64,000 nucleotides of DNA from Rhodeus uyekii (Eukaryota > Chordata > Actinopteri > Cypriniformes > Acheilognathidae): positions 1,178,001 to 1,242,000 of the forward strand of contig JAWRVZ010000181.1 in the NCBI GenBank assembly GCA_037043235.1. Direction: 5' to 3'. Of this stretch, positions 33,901 through 42,194 are shown piece by piece (positions within the stretch are counted from its first letter, which is position 1; each line of letters begins with the position of its first letter). The translations under genes were made by a program, and so were the position numbers. The notes below the pieces were generated by a model. The model ran no database searches and had not been told where the DNA came from. It worked only from the letters and a program-made list of their open reading frames with translations.

Positions 33901-36900
33901 AAATGACATGACAGTTGAGATCATAGAGACATTGTGACATAAAAATCAATCAGTATCTTAAAATCTGGGTTTAAAGTCTGTCTTACCTGTTCTAGCCTGC
34001 ACTGAAGTGCCTTAATTGGTGATAGACTTTACCTGCAGAATTTTCCTGGCTGTTACGAGGGCTTGTTTCACTTGGATTAGCAGTTATCTGGGATGGTTTG
34101 AGTGCTTCATTGGCAAACAAGTTTGAGGTCTTCTGAGGTTCAACCATGCTTGAGGGTTTGGAGCTCTGGAAAGGGGCCATGCCAACATTCATATTCATAC
34201 CAATATTCATCCCAGGCTGAGAGAACCCTGAAGCGTAGAGCAGAAGAACAGTATCGCATTAAAACTTAACAGAGCCTGAGGAAATGAACTGAATCAAGCC
34301 CAAGGTCTGAAGTCAACAAGATCAAACACTGCAGTGGTTACCCAGAAAAGAGTCCATGCTGTTATCCTTCACCGCAGATCCCATCTGCTGGTTTCCCAAT
34401 TGCACAGACATTGATGTTGGACCTGGAATTAGAAAGACTTAGACTAATATCTAGCACATTTTTTTGAATTGCTTCATTCAGTTCTCAAGACCGTTATATG
34501 CAATGATCACACCTGATTGAAAGTCATTGTTATAGACAAATTGTCCAGGAGGGCTGGGACGGATCTCTCCCTGAGGGTCCTGACGTTGGCCTCCAGTCTG
34601 GCCTGCAGACATAAACCCAGACCCTGAGAAAATAGAAAAAAAGACAAATTGACTCTGTATTAATGCATAATTTTTAAAACTAAAGAGCAAGAGATTTGTG
34701 CAGGAAATGTAGTAAGCGTTTTAAAAGCTAGGTAATTCATTATATAAAATAATCAGAGTAAGGCCTTTGATTTAAATTTAATGGTACTACATTGGCAGCA
34801 TTTCTATCTACGCGTGATGATTTCTTTGAAAATTACAGATGGTAAAACCTCATGGAAATATGAAATATCTATGTACTTTTACTATTAGTCATAAAAAATA
34901 AAATTAAATGTGACTACTGTTTCTGACTTTTAGACCAAAAAATGACCTATAATCAGCTCTTTTTGATTATTTCTTAAAGCATGATCTATTGAGTAAAAAC
35001 AACTACACTTTTATGTTCCAACAGGTCTGTAAATAAATTAATGTAGTGCAAGTTAATTTTCAAGATCAGCTGAAATGTATTATATTGAATATGTTTTTGT
35101 TTTTAATCTAATTTTGCATAAATTAACCGAAAACATATCCATAAACATTTTCATAATAATTTTATGTTTTGTAATTTTGAAATGCTGAATTCCTTGGACA
35201 TACTTCACAACACTCACCTTCGAATGACCCATCTATGTAAAAGAGTGAGATGAACAAACACATTCCTCATTGGTAACTAAGTGATTTAGTGACGTTCATT
35301 AGGTAAAAAGTAACTTTCATGAAATCTGATTGACTGTCTAGTTAAATATGCCCTCTGTCAAAAGCAGTGGGGAGGGACATCCCTGAAAATAGGCTTGCTC
35401 GCATCCAATCTGATATTTAGACATTATGAGAAGGGCAACTGTAGAAAAGTGATGCTGAGATGATGGGACAGGATGGGACTGCAGGCCTGTTACCGTAGTT
35501 ACAAAACCAGCTGAGGCTGCTTTACATTCCCTAGGCAAAGCACTCTGTCAGCAGACTGACTGACACAAAGAGCCAGCACTGAACCAGTATTAACTCAGAT
35601 ACCAGCCCAGGATTAATGATCATGCTCCCACAGGGCTGGGCTGTGTAGCTCCATGCAATGATCCTCTTTGTGGAACAGGACCGGTATATACTGTATGTCA
35701 CTGTGAATCACGCTGTTAAATTACCAAGGACGCAATGGGAACCTTTTGGCCAGGGCTTTGTGTTGCATGTTGATAAAATAGGGTCTTCAAGGTTATTTGT
35801 GTGTTTTTTCTCAAGTAGCACATTTGCAATCTTCTTTATGTTTTGAGATGCTAAACTAGGTGTACTAAACTAAACCTAAGTGGGACCAATAGCCTCACAA
35901 AGAGAAGCATTTGAACCTGAAAACATGCTGCAGTTAAAAGCCAAAAAATGGAAGGGGAACTAAAAATAGTCACTTTTGTCCCAGACGACACGGGGCACTT
36001 GAGGTACAGACTGCCAAGTCATGCTGTGGTAGAGAGCCTCCTTCTGCAGTTAAGGGGGGGTTAGCAGAAATCCCATTCAGCACAGAATTGGTTACATAAT
36101 GTCATAAACCGGTGCTATACTGAGAGAAAATCTGACATGTAATATGAAAGATGTACTACACGATTTTCTGCATTTCAATTTGTTCTCATTTAAATTATTT
36201 TGCGTTAAAAAGAGTACAACATATGACTATTTTACAGAATAATTTTTTATGACTATTTTTTTATAATAATTACTATTATTAATGTACATAACACTTTTAC
36301 TGCTCTTGAGGTGGGATACAGGTAAAGTTTGTGACAGAATTGGTGCTAAGGGTAGGTAACTTTGAATAAATATTAAAAAATAATTACAGTTTTGTAAAAA
36401 TTAATGTTTGTGTCATTCTGAAAACGTTTGGCCACAGCTGTATATACACAGTAAGTGCATTTTATCGGATGATCAATTTAAATGTTATTACTGTCACAGT
36501 CTTGTCTTGTTACGTCTGTCAAATCCGGGTTCCTTTATGTATCTTCCAGGTCCTGCACGCTCCCGTCTCTGTCTAATCACTGCCCAAGTCTCGTCAGCTC
36601 TTCCTAATCCCGTGTTTGTCATTTAATACCTTCCTGTGCTCCTTGTCTTTGTCAGTTGTTAACGTTATCGTTTCATGTGTGTGGATGCCGCATCGCACAC
36701 CTGCACCGTTGTATGACAAGTACATAGTAGTTAAAGACACCTAATATAAAGTTGGAACACCATTTCAGTAAGAACTAGGGAGAGGGTGATATTTTCTTAT
36801 ATTCAAAGACTGCAAATGTAATTTTATATTGTCCACATTGACTTCAACAATGTGGACAAAAAGTAGTATGGAAGTCAAAGGGGCCCATCAATTTGTTTGG

Positions 36901-39490
36901 TTACCTACATTCTTTGAAAAAAATCTTCCTTTTGTGTTCAGCAGATGAAAGAAATTTATACAGATTTGGAACAACTTGAGGGTGAGTAAATGATGACAGA
37001 ATTTTCATTTCTGGGTGAAATATCCCTTTAATTACAAATAATGACAGAATTTTCATTTCTGGATGAACTATCTCTTTAATTACAAATCATGTAATGTAAA
37101 TCAATATGTTATTCAGCACAATTTCATAAAATGTATGGAAAAATATTCCTAACACACATTAGAATTCAGTTAAAAATAAAAGTCATATGAGAGTAGAGGA
37201 GGATAAGAGCCGTGCAAATAATTTGAGCAATTTACCAAAATCAAATTATTTCTTCAGTTTATAGATGCAAGACGATTTAAAACATTTATATTAAAAAAGA
37301 CTAATGAAAATGATAATGGACTACAAGTGTAATATAATATTTTCTTTCCAAGTAGTCTCACAGCCTGTAATAGTCATCATAGTTATTTGATTAATCATCT
37401 TCACTTGTACTTTGTTCTTTGGAAATTAGCCTCCAAGCGATTGTCAACAGACAGCTTACAATTTCCATAAATCTTTATTACTTTGTCAATAATAAAAGCT
37501 TTATTATCTCATACAAACTTTTCAGAGGAAAAAGCTAGCTTCAGAGAAAAATATATTGCCTGCTAGATAGAGTAGACAGTGACAAAGAAAACTTGCTTAG
37601 TAACTATTTCTCACTGAAAATTCAGTTCAAGCAAGTAATATAACAACGCGCCTTTGCTATATGCTAACTGTGAAATGCAAGAGCCTTAACATAATGGGAG
37701 TACTAATCTATACAGTAACATCAAATAAATGGGCATTTCTCTCACTTAGTGAAGGCAGAAATTTAATCTCATGTCTTTGCACTCAACTGAAGCTATTAAA
37801 AGTATCTGTGACATCTGCTGTTGACAGATCTGCTGATATCAGCATCCACATACAGCTCAGTGCTGCATGCATATACATATACCTTGCTCTTGTTGAAAGT
37901 GCATCCTGCAGTATTGATGTCTAAGCGTTCTGTCAAGCACAAGCCCAATATCAGAGGACATTTCTGCACATTCTTTACATGTAGAAAACACAACAGACAA
38001 CACTATAATTTGACTAATATAGGAAAAAGAGAAGTATAATGGGATGGTGGTAGAGAGAGACCTACAATACAGTATGCAAAAAAACTACACAAAACAAAGA
38101 AAAAAAACATTCCCCAGAACTAATAGTCCAAACCCAGAAGCTGAAGGTCTATAAATATATTGATAGTTCATCTAGAGCCGTTTTGTAGTCTTTATTTGAA
38201 CTCCCACCTTTACTAAAATAGATTGTTGTAGACTAACAACAAAAAGCAGCAGTGTTAAATGACAATAACAGATTTCAAGGCATTTATTCAGTAGCATAGA
38301 CACTATTAGCGCCCTCATGTATACCATGAAACCCCAGTAAATACTAAACACATTCGAGAATAAAAAATGGTGATGGTTGTAACCCAAGAGTAAGGCTGTC
38401 TGCATAACTGAACCTAGAGTTAACTTAGCATGGTTCTTGGCAGAAGACTACACAGTTTGAGACGTTTGGTGAGGTGAAAAGAAATCTTAGGGGAAATTCT
38501 TAGATCAGAGATGTTGCCAACCATGATCAGGCATATATCCTAGACAAACAAAGAACAAAAGCAACCCGAAAATACCTCAGAATATCAATGTGTTTTTCTC
38601 ATAAAACCAACCTGAACAGGATGTGAAACCAAAGCAAAAGGAATAAAATGTGCTTCTGCCACTCACCTTAGTATGTTGTGGCAGATAGAGTTAATAAATA
38701 CACAAACAAACATCGCCAAACAGTATCTACTTCAGATTAGATGAATCAGATCACAATAAAATGCTGAAAAAAAGGATGTTCCTGATGTTGTATTGCACTA
38801 CACAATATTTCCAACATATCTGCATAAAAAAAAGGGGGTGGGGGGTGAGCAGCAAATAAATTAGCAAATGTTTGGGGTTGATGAGATGTATTTATGTCTT
38901 TGAAAGAAATTATGCTCACCACACTGCTTTTAGACATTATGAAATATTATTAGAATTTAAAATAACTCTTCTATATTGTCTAATATCTTGTATTTTGAGA
39001 AAATGTAATTTATTCAAAGCTGAATTTTTAGCATCACTACTCCAGCCTTCAGTTTCACATGATCCATCAGAAATCATTCAATGTAGATTTGGTGTTTTTT
39101 ATTCTTTGAAGAAACTTCAAATAAACAGTGTTTACTTAAACATTTTTTTTTACCTTATTAATGTCACAAGTAATATACTTCATGTATAAAAAATGTTATT
39201 CATTTGGAAGCCAGGGCATTCTAATAATATATACTTTTGTCTTCCATTAAAAACATTTTAGTGAGTAAAGTTTCATTTATGGAAGAGCATTTCATTCAGA
39301 AGGACATACCTTCCCTTTTCCCATCCATCCCTTCTAGAAGGGGGCGGTAGTCTGTTTTCCCAACGGTCTCGCCCACTTTGTCATCAAAGGTCTGTGCCTC
39401 CAAACCAGCCACAAAATCCCTCTTCAGCAGGCTGTCCTGGGTTGCCTTAGATGCTCCGCCTGTGAAGGCATCACGTAAACTGAAGTCCAT
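8733..39490 (-). CDS. map4: Microtubule-associated protein 4 (MAP4)
   Basis: Minus-strand gene whose product binds and stabilises microtubules. Coding exons: 39310-39490, 35218-35232, 34513-34623, 34342-34422, 34033-34227, 30664-31743, (alternative start 26508-27327), 23414-23847, 22978-23175, 21023-21146, 20464-20508, 19205-19461, 17877-17930, 16198-16290, 15934-16015, 15724-15830, optional 10378-10558, 8733-8921. Phases agree at every junction. MAP4 rather than tau or MAP2 is indicated by the N-terminus (DDKVGETVGKTDYRPLL, as in mammalian MAP4) and by the extra 18-residue exon between repeats 1 and 2. Domains in the roughly 1,081-residue long form: acidic projection domain 1-700, Ser/Thr/Pro-rich basic region 700-880, four tubulin-binding repeats about 880-1015, then one of two C-terminal tails. 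The start ATG has A at -3 and G at +4. Confidence 0.93.
9014..9890 (-). mobile_element. 5'-truncated LINE reverse transcriptase fragment (L2/Rex-like)
   Basis: On the minus strand the sequence reads SGFRSGHSTETALVRVLSDL, then LCQGVPQGSVLGPVLFSIY and NYHFYADDT, which are reverse transcriptase motifs ending in the Y-x-DD catalytic box. A stop follows YADDT, so the copy is dead. It ends in an (ATT)n tail at about 9017-9037, typical of L2-like elements. It lies in the last map4 intron, in the same orientation as the gene. Confidence 0.85.
10378..10558 (-). CDS. map4: map4 optional C-terminal exon (MAP4-specific tail)
   Basis: Acceptor GTTTCCAG, donor GTAAGT, 181 bp, so inclusion shifts frame. 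It reads GEGVQQKSEGSPSPLAISPP through GPRDSQGLDKRIPGT; the next exon adds N and a stop. From recall the end resembles the close of canonical mammalian MAP4 (DSQIQETSI). The plus-strand ORF over the same bases is a shadow. Confidence 0.75.
10820..10920. repeat. Fragment of a CCAGCATAAACCAG-type dispersed repeat
   Basis: Has CCAGCATAAACCAG and its complement CTGGTTTATGC about 40 bp apart, the hallmark of a very common fish MITE family. The copy is incomplete. Confidence 0.5.
11835..12400 (+). mobile_element. 5S rRNA-derived SINE (SINE3-like)
   Basis: The 5' part carries the 5S internal promoter, with AGCTAAGCGGGG and, 20 bp on, GGATGGGAGACTG. The unique body and the 3' end (AAGCGCTATATAAATGTAATG plus ATT repeats) resemble an L2/CR1-type LINE tail. 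This is the layout of the 5S-headed SINE family described in zebrafish. The minus-strand ORF across it is meaningless. Confidence 0.85.
12610..12740. repeat. Minisatellite of about 30-bp units
   Basis: Three to four imperfect copies of a unit containing GGACCAGCAAACCAGCA and CCCATGTT. Probably expanded from the CCAGCA-type repeat also seen near 10.85 kb. Confidence 0.65.
12811..12899. repeat. (TA)n microsatellite
   Basis: About 89 bp of uninterrupted TA directly left of the first Tc1-like element. The Ile/Tyr ORFs it generates are artefacts. Confidence 0.98.
12903..13717 (+). mobile_element. Internally deleted Tc1-like transposon
   Basis: Starts with CACTGATGAGCCAAAACATT and ends with a degenerate complement at about 13,715, the terminal signature of a widespread fish Tc1-like family. 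Transposase relics include NPIEHLWDVLG at about 13,490, which holds the third catalytic acidic residue of the DDE triad. Most of the N-terminal half is deleted and no intact ORF remains. Confidence 0.8.
13731..15130 (+). mobile_element. Tc1-like transposon with broken transposase
   Basis: Bounded by ACAGTGGGTATGGAAAGTAT on the left and GAATACTTTCAGTAACCACTGTA-type sequence on the right, with TA at each edge. The transposase is visible in pieces (start near 14,040; EWPSQSPDLNPIEYLWRDLK near 14,760), broken by frameshifts and deletions between 14,100 and 14,750. Non-functional. Confidence 0.88.
14170..15004 (+). pseudogene. Tc1 transposase remnant
   Basis: Fragments 14170-14379 (HTH region) and 14750-15004 (C-terminal catalytic end) are in different frames with stops between them. 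It belongs to the element at 13731-15130. Confidence 0.8.
15724..15830 (-). CDS. map4: map4 exon: tubulin-binding repeat 4
   Basis: Reads GGGDVKIESHKVNVKAKAKV then GSLDNVGHEPGSNNVK. KVGSLDNVGH is the MAP4-type repeat-4 core. The PGGG motif that closes the other repeats is replaced by PGSN. Enters phase 1, ends phase 0, donor GTGGTA. Confidence 0.92.
15934..16015 (-). CDS. map4: map4 exon: tubulin-binding repeat 3
   Basis: Reads VQILNKKVDLSKVTAKCGSK then DNIKHKPG. The hexapeptide VQILNK and the KCGSKDNIKH core are classic tau-family features. Donor GTACGG, leaves phase 1. The repeat's PGGG is completed by the next exon. Confidence 0.95.
16198..16290 (-). CDS. map4: map4 exon: tubulin-binding repeat 2 (cassette-like)
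   Basis: A 93-bp exon, phase 0 at both ends, reads VQIVHKKLDFSHVTSRCGSK then DNIKHVPGGGN. It encodes exactly one 31-residue repeat, as tau exon 10 does, so skipping it would give a three-repeat form without shifting frame. Confidence 0.95.
17877..17930 (-). CDS. map4: map4 exon: inter-repeat insert
   Basis: 54 bp, phase 0 at both ends: VSAAQGKTDALPKTNQGK. Acceptor CTGAGGTC side CTCAG, donor GTGAGT. Tau and MAP2 have no insert here while MAP4 does, which supports the MAP4 assignment. It can be skipped in frame. Confidence 0.85.
18141..18525. mobile_element. MITE copy split by a SINE
   Basis: Left part TTTAAAGGGATGGTTCCACT with CCAAACCTGTATGAC and right part with CAAAATATCTTGTTTTGTGT and GGTGAATTATCC match a very common fish MITE. 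It is the same family as the copies at 21.5, 36.9, 42.3 and 49.4 kb. Confidence 0.7.
18222..18348 (+). mobile_element. tRNA-derived SINE nested in the MITE
   Basis: Has an A-box-like TGTAGTTCAAACAGTAGAG, the B box GGTTCGATTCC, and the tail GTAAGTCGCTTTGGATAAAT. It is flanked by AAAAAAGA direct repeats. A sister copy at 44,099-44,256 shares the GGGAAAGCAAGAACTGATT core. It is not a functional tRNA gene because the 3' acceptor arm is missing. Confidence 0.8.
19205..19461 (-). CDS. map4: map4 exon: Pro-rich region and tubulin-binding repeat 1
   Basis: Starts VKTTPRTTRTPTSATSTAAT, goes through a TP/KPP-rich basic stretch and ends PDLKNVRSKIGSTDNMKYQP GGGK, which is repeat 1. Acceptor TTTTCACAG, donor GTGAGT, enters phase 1 and leaves phase 0. 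Many SP/TP sites are expected phosphorylation sites by analogy with mammalian MAP4. Confidence 0.95.
20464..20508 (-). CDS. map4: map4 small exon (45 bp)
   Basis: Reads ATKAENQAGEVKKAPG. Acceptor TTTTTATAG, donor GTGAGA, phase 1 at both ends, so it is in-frame skippable. Confidence 0.8.
20620..20815. mobile_element. Terminal remnant of a Tc1-like element
   Basis: CAGTACACACAAAGGGAATA, GAGCAATACTTGATTTTCTG and the end GGGGTGCAAACTATTTTGTT...GACTGTA resemble the right end of a fish Tc1-like family. Only one end is present. Confidence 0.55.
21023..21146 (-). CDS. map4: map4 exon, basic Ser/Thr-rich
   Basis: Reads SSETGTATQRRPPVPKAKAT through TPATTSARHSSG. Acceptor CCATCAG, donor GTGAGT, phase 0 in, phase 1 out. 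Confidence 0.88.
21472..22322. mobile_element. MITE interrupted by a second transposon
   Basis: Left arm 21472-21530 (GATCACCCAAAAATGATCAT, CTTCTGCTGAACACAAA) and right arm 22171-22322 (AATGGGGCCAATC, TTTGGAACAACTTGAGGATG, GGTGATCTATCCCTTTAA) are the two halves of the common MITE, separated by the element at 21532-22170. Confidence 0.75.
21532..22170. mobile_element. Non-autonomous pogo/Tigger-like element
   Basis: Begins CAGTGGTACCTTGAGATAC and ends with the complement of CAGTAGTACCTCAAGATAC (17 of 19 matching), flanked by TA on both sides as expected for a Tc1/mariner-superfamily target-site duplication. It has no ORF. The family name is inferred from the CAGTGGTACCT terminus. Confidence 0.75.
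22499..22622. mobile_element. Short MITE with 16-bp inverted ends
   Basis: TTAAAGGCAGGGTAGG at the left and CCTACCCTACTTTTAA at the right, 124 bp in all, in a map4 intron. Confidence 0.65.
22978..23175 (-). CDS. map4: map4 exon, Lys/Ser/Pro-rich
   Basis: Reads PSVGSTKQSSARPNSLSTGD through KKNSTITSTLETKAK, 66 codons, phase 0 at both ends. I chose acceptor CATATAG over the nearer CTTCAG because only it keeps the basic Ser/Thr/Pro-rich MAP4-like frame. The longer ORF in the other frame is a shadow. Confidence 0.85.
23414..23847 (-). CDS. map4: map4 exon, Lys/Glu-rich charged array
   Basis: Reads VKEDKTAKEKMEKMQTASKV and continues as imperfect repeats of an EKxxKxEK type (EKVEKVDKPEKTNKEKEEKK), ending ANGSKEVTSPDSKTK. 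Enters phase 1 and ends phase 0. It is the first exon shared by the long and internal-promoter forms. Likely an extended charged spacer or single helix; its function is unknown. Confidence 0.88.
24811..25735. mobile_element. Non-autonomous DNA element, about 925 bp
   Basis: Left end AAGGCACAGTATGTACATTT and right end AATGTTACATATTGTGCCTA are imperfect inverted repeats. There is no ORF inside. The superfamily is not determined. Confidence 0.65.
26000..26300 (-). repeat. Copy of a dispersed AT-rich repeat (family shared by five loci)
   Basis: Contains AAATCAGCATATTAGAATGA, TTTCTAAAGGATTGTGTAAC and TGTTTCCACAAAAATATTAA. The same modules recur at 38,940-39,190, 51,560-51,900, 59,905-60,471 and 61,672-61,800 in either orientation. 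Confidence 0.65.
26508..27327 (-). CDS. map4: map4 alternative first coding exon (internal promoter isoform)
   Basis: Starts MSSQRSECRDLCSVPPSMPS and ends IQPKGVCTG, 273 codons plus one base. It leaves phase 1, exactly as the upstream 1.08-kb exon does, so both can join the exon at 23,847. Entering from an upstream phase-1 exon through the AG at 27,348-27,350 hits a TAA before the ATG, so it cannot be an ordinary internal coding exon; it needs its own transcription start. It would give an 800-residue form with all four repeats but a different N-terminus. I do not recognise its sequence. It is Ser/Pro-rich and contains PNYCVIGVVNDNYMEG. Confidence 0.75.
27328..27650 (-). promoter_or_regulatory. 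map4: Candidate internal map4 promoter and 5' UTR
   Basis: Upstream of the ATG at 27,327 on the minus strand there is a TATTTATAAA box (about 27,618-27,628), a CCAAT motif (27,571-27,575), a GTCACATG E-box (27,546-27,553) and a GC-rich, GA-rich leader with no recognisable repeat. This is inferred from motifs and from the splice-phase argument given for the exon. Confidence 0.45.
27660..30655 (-). other. map4: map4 intron, no recognised gene
   Basis: Unique-looking AT-rich sequence. A GT-AG-like CCAG/GTAAGA at about 29,945 lacks an exon. A purine-rich stretch runs from about 28,965 to 29,110. Confidence 0.5.
30497..30530. repeat. (GAAA)n microsatellite
   Basis: About eight GAAA units in an intron, purine-rich on the plus strand. 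Confidence 0.9.
30664..31743 (-). CDS. map4: map4 large projection-domain exon (1,080 bp)
   Basis: Reads GEEMLSTEQSHASNKAEQRR at its start. It has the basic cluster KQQKRKKKKRKNREEMYDLL near residue 50 of the exon, then a Pro/Ser/Thr-rich low-complexity region ending ESPLAQPPLLEG. Acceptor GGACAG, donor GTTGGT, phase 1 in and out. If not spliced, it stops two codons later (TGG TGA). A single long open exon is typical of the MAP4/MAP2 projection domain. Confidence 0.88.
31744..34032 (-). other. map4: map4 intron, nothing recognised
   Basis: 2.3 kb of AT-rich sequence without exon-like ORFs, tandem repeats or transposon ends that I can identify. Confidence 0.5.
34033..34227 (-). CDS. map4: map4 projection-domain exon
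   Basis: Reads GFSQPGMNIGMNMNVGMAPF through PRNSQENSAG. Acceptor TTCAG, donor GTAAAG, phase 1 in and out. Contains an MN/GM-rich run. Confidence 0.85.
34342..34422 (-). CDS. map4: map4 projection-domain exon (81 bp)
   Basis: Reads GPTSMSVQLGNQQMGSAVKD then NSMDSFLG. Acceptor ATTCCAG, donor GTAACC, phase 1 in and out. Confidence 0.85.
34513..34623 (-). CDS. map4: map4 projection-domain exon (111 bp)
   Basis: Reads GSGFMSAGQTGGQRQDPQGE then FVYNNDFQS. Acceptor TTCTCAG, donor GTGTGA, phase 1 in and out. Confidence 0.85.
35218..35232 (-). CDS. map4: map4 15-nt microexon
   Basis: Acceptor TTTTACATAG, then ATGGGTCATTCGAAG, donor GTGAGT. In phase 1 it adds DGSFE without shifting frame. Both splice sites are good. 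Leaving it out keeps the frame, so it may be regulated. Confidence 0.7.
36397..36446. mobile_element. Solo terminal repeat of a Tc1-like element
   Basis: TTTGTGTCATTCTGAAAACG then TTTGGCCACAGCTGTATA matches the end of a fish Tc1-like family. No internal sequence is present. Confidence 0.55.
36828..37085. mobile_element. MITE copy with duplicated 3' end
   Basis: Same family as 21,472-22,322: GGGGCCCATCAATTTGTTTG, GGAACAACTTGAGGGTGAGT. The last approximately 45 bp (GACAGAATTTTCATTTCTGG and the CTTTAATTACAAAT that follows) are repeated in tandem. Confidence 0.75.
38940..39190 (+). repeat. Copy of the AT-rich dispersed repeat
   Basis: Has TTTAGCATCACTACTCCAGC, TTTCACATGATCCATCAGAA and ATCATTCAATGTAGATTTGG, in the opposite orientation to the 26.1-kb copy. 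Confidence 0.6.
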
Positions 39491-39494
39491 CCTC
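39310..39494 (-). CDS. map4: map4 first coding exon
   Basis: Acceptor TTTCTACAG, four bases of 5' UTR, then ATG at 39,490: MDFSLRDAFTGGASKATQDS, later RDFVAGLEAQTFDDKVGETV and GKTDYRPLLEG. This block is the diagnostic MAP4 N-terminus. The Kozak context is strong (A at -3, G at +4). Donor GTATGT, leaves phase 1. Confidence 0.93.
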
Positions 39495-39903
39495 CTGTAG
39501 AAAACAAATTGAGGAGCAATCAGTCCAAACAAAGCAGGCCTGGACCTTCACAATTAAAAAGTAATGCAGCAAAAAGGGCATGTCGAATATATGCGCTCTA
39601 AATATCTTGCCCTAGATACTATAATACTATAATACTCCTGCAATAAAAATTGACTGGCCTATTTTCTATTCCCTACATCTATTAGTCAAGTTAGTAGATA
39701 ACAATTCACATCTTTAAATCAATGCACAATTTATGCTACACAACACTTATGCATTCAAAGTCCTCTCGAATGGAGGCTTACAACATGTAAATGTGGCCAG
39801 ATGTTCAGACCAAGACAAATCTGATCATGCGCCTGTGCATATATTAAGATAAGCTGCCATTTTAAAGAATATGGCTGAATGCCAAATGTACAGCTGTCAT
39901 ATA

Positions 39904-40190
39904 CAGTGGTGTGAAGAAGTGCCCCCCCCCTCAATAATAAGGTTGTTATTATTGAGGGAAATTGAACTCACAGGTGTGATAAACCACAGTTATGTTTTAA
40001 CAGGAGGAATGCCCTTTTTCACACAGGGCCATGTAGGTTTGGACTTTGAAACTGCATTTGGTGTTTCCTTGTATTATCTTTGACTAATATTTAAATTAGT
40101 TTGATGATTTGAAACATTTAAGTGAGACAAACATGCATAAAAATAAAGAAATCAGGAAGGGGGCAAACTCTTTTTCTCAGCACTGTAAGT
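39904..40190. mobile_element. Non-autonomous Tc1-like element
   Basis: Starts TACAGTGGTGTGAAGAAGTG and ends AACTCTTTTTCTCAGCACTGTA-like sequence, inverted ends flanked by TA. It retains TAAACCACAGTTATGTTTTA and CAGGGCCATGTAGGTTTGGA but lacks the transposase. Confidence 0.75.
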
Positions 40191-41518
40191 TGCACTTTAA
40201 CTATATACTACGATTAAAACCATGATTTTCTACTTCCATTTTCTGCTTCCATAAAGCATATGTGACAATTGCTTACTGTGAGCATGTGAACGTCAGGACA
40301 TCAGGTGTCACGTTACATAAAAACAAAAATTTATTTGCTCAAATCTGTCCCTTTACACAGAGTAAATTATGTATTGTGAATATAAACAGTGTCAGTGAGG
40401 AAAAGTCAGAAAGGAATAGCGAGAGAAAGAAAGGGATTGAGAGAGAGAGAGCTTCATTGTGCACTAGCCCAAGGCAGCGTGTTTGTTTACCATCGCATGA
40501 GTTTAACTGTGTCTCATTGTTTCTCTAGCTGCCACACCATCCACATTCAGAGAACTCAGATTAACACAATTACACACTGTCCGTTTCAACAAATGTCCAA
40601 AAAGCCTCAACGCTGTTGCGTGACAAACGCTCAAACCATCAGAAACCAACATGCATTTTGACAGCGGGGGGCAAATGAGTTAAGATAAGAACAAATCTCC
40701 ACAGTGCTTTTGATCAATCAAGTATAGACATTAATATGATTATGCAAGTCTGTTCAAGGCTAAACATGGGATTAAAATGCTACTGCCCCAGAACCTATCC
40801 AGAATTCATCTCCGCTTGCTGAATCTTCCTCACTCTCTCTATTTCTAGCGGTTGGTCTTTCCTATTCACTTTCATTACTCATCCACAATTTTGTCTTTGC
40901 ATTTCCTCCCTCCTTTTCTTGTCTTTCCCATCCCCCTGCATGTATATAGTATATAAAGTGTAATATCCTGTCAATATCCTGATGGATGGTAAGAGGCCCA
41001 GCTGACCCAAAAAATGAAGAGATTAGAGACACTGTGATTCCCCCTTGTATTTGTCGCTGCAGACGTCACACGATCAGCCTGAAACATTTACTGTATTCAG
41101 CTGTTACTGTACAGCAGCACACAATGATGTACAGTATGACATTAGATAGTAAGAAAAAGACAGTCAAGAAATTACAAGAATGATTGTACAAAATCCTTTT
41201 CAGTTTATTTGATAAATCATATCTAAAGCATATCTCAGAAACAAATAATGATCTGATTTGTTAATCGGTGTTAATTTACTATTATTTATATACTCTTATA
41301 GTGTTGATTAATATTTTGAAGTAGCTTTTATCCTTATAATTTCAGCGTTCATTTTAATTTTAGTGATTTGATTGTGATTTATTCATTGTAGTTCTTCTTT
41401 AAGTTATTTCAGTTAGTTGCCAAGGCAACATTTCTAATGTTTGTTTTCATATTTTTAATTTTAAGTTTTTCTACATAGTATTAATATTTTATTTTATTTC
41501 AGCTTTAGTTCAATTACT

Positions 41519-41538
41519 GGGGGGGGGGGGGGGGGGGG
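41519..41538. repeat. Poly-G run of 20
   Basis: An uninterrupted G homopolymer on the plus strand in the first map4 intron, so poly-C in the transcript. The length may be an assembly estimate. Confidence 0.9.
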
Positions 41539-42194
41539 ATAGATTTATAATAGGTTTATGTCATCACTGTTGCTTATTTATAGTATTTATTTAAAAAGGA
41601 AAGATACCAAACTCTAGTTTTTGAGAGAGAATAAAAGATGTCATATGGCAGGTCATATGGTGTGGTCTCCTAAGGCTTATTCATCAGACCATGGCAAATG
41701 AGACACAGGTACATCCCTGCACTTTTACTGCTCTGACTCTGGCACGGCCCTGTGTCCTGCTGTGATTCAGCAGTTTTTCTTTGCGCCTTGCATGATGTCA
41801 CCAGCCATGGCACAGAGTGGCATCTCACAGAGTGCCATCACTCGCTGTTTAGGAGGGACACTCAAGAGGCCTGAGCACTGTGGGTGCGGTGTAAATGTAA
41901 ATAGTTGTGTTCAAAAATCTGAGACTATATTGAACACCTTTATGCACAATCAAATTAAAAAAAGAAAAGTTAATAAATGCAATAAATTAAATATTAAAAG
42001 TTTCTGCACTATTTTAGGTCACTGATCATGTATGTAAATGTGTGACACTGATCATCATGTGACTCTTTGTATAGACAGTCACGTGTTCTTCTTCCACTGA
42101 AGTTCAAGACATTCTTAGGATCATGCTGGAGAACACAATCATGTTCATGATGCTATCTTGAAAGGAATCGGGCTACTCCACTCAAGAATTACAA

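Larger units (their letters stand above)
35233..39309 (-). other. map4: map4 intron with dispersed repeats
   Basis: Contains a Tc1 end remnant (36,397-36,446), a sequence resembling a multi-copy fish element at 36,480-36,730 (class unknown), a MITE copy at 36,828-37,085 and an AT-rich repeat at 38,940-39,190. No further coding exon is seen. Confidence 0.55.
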
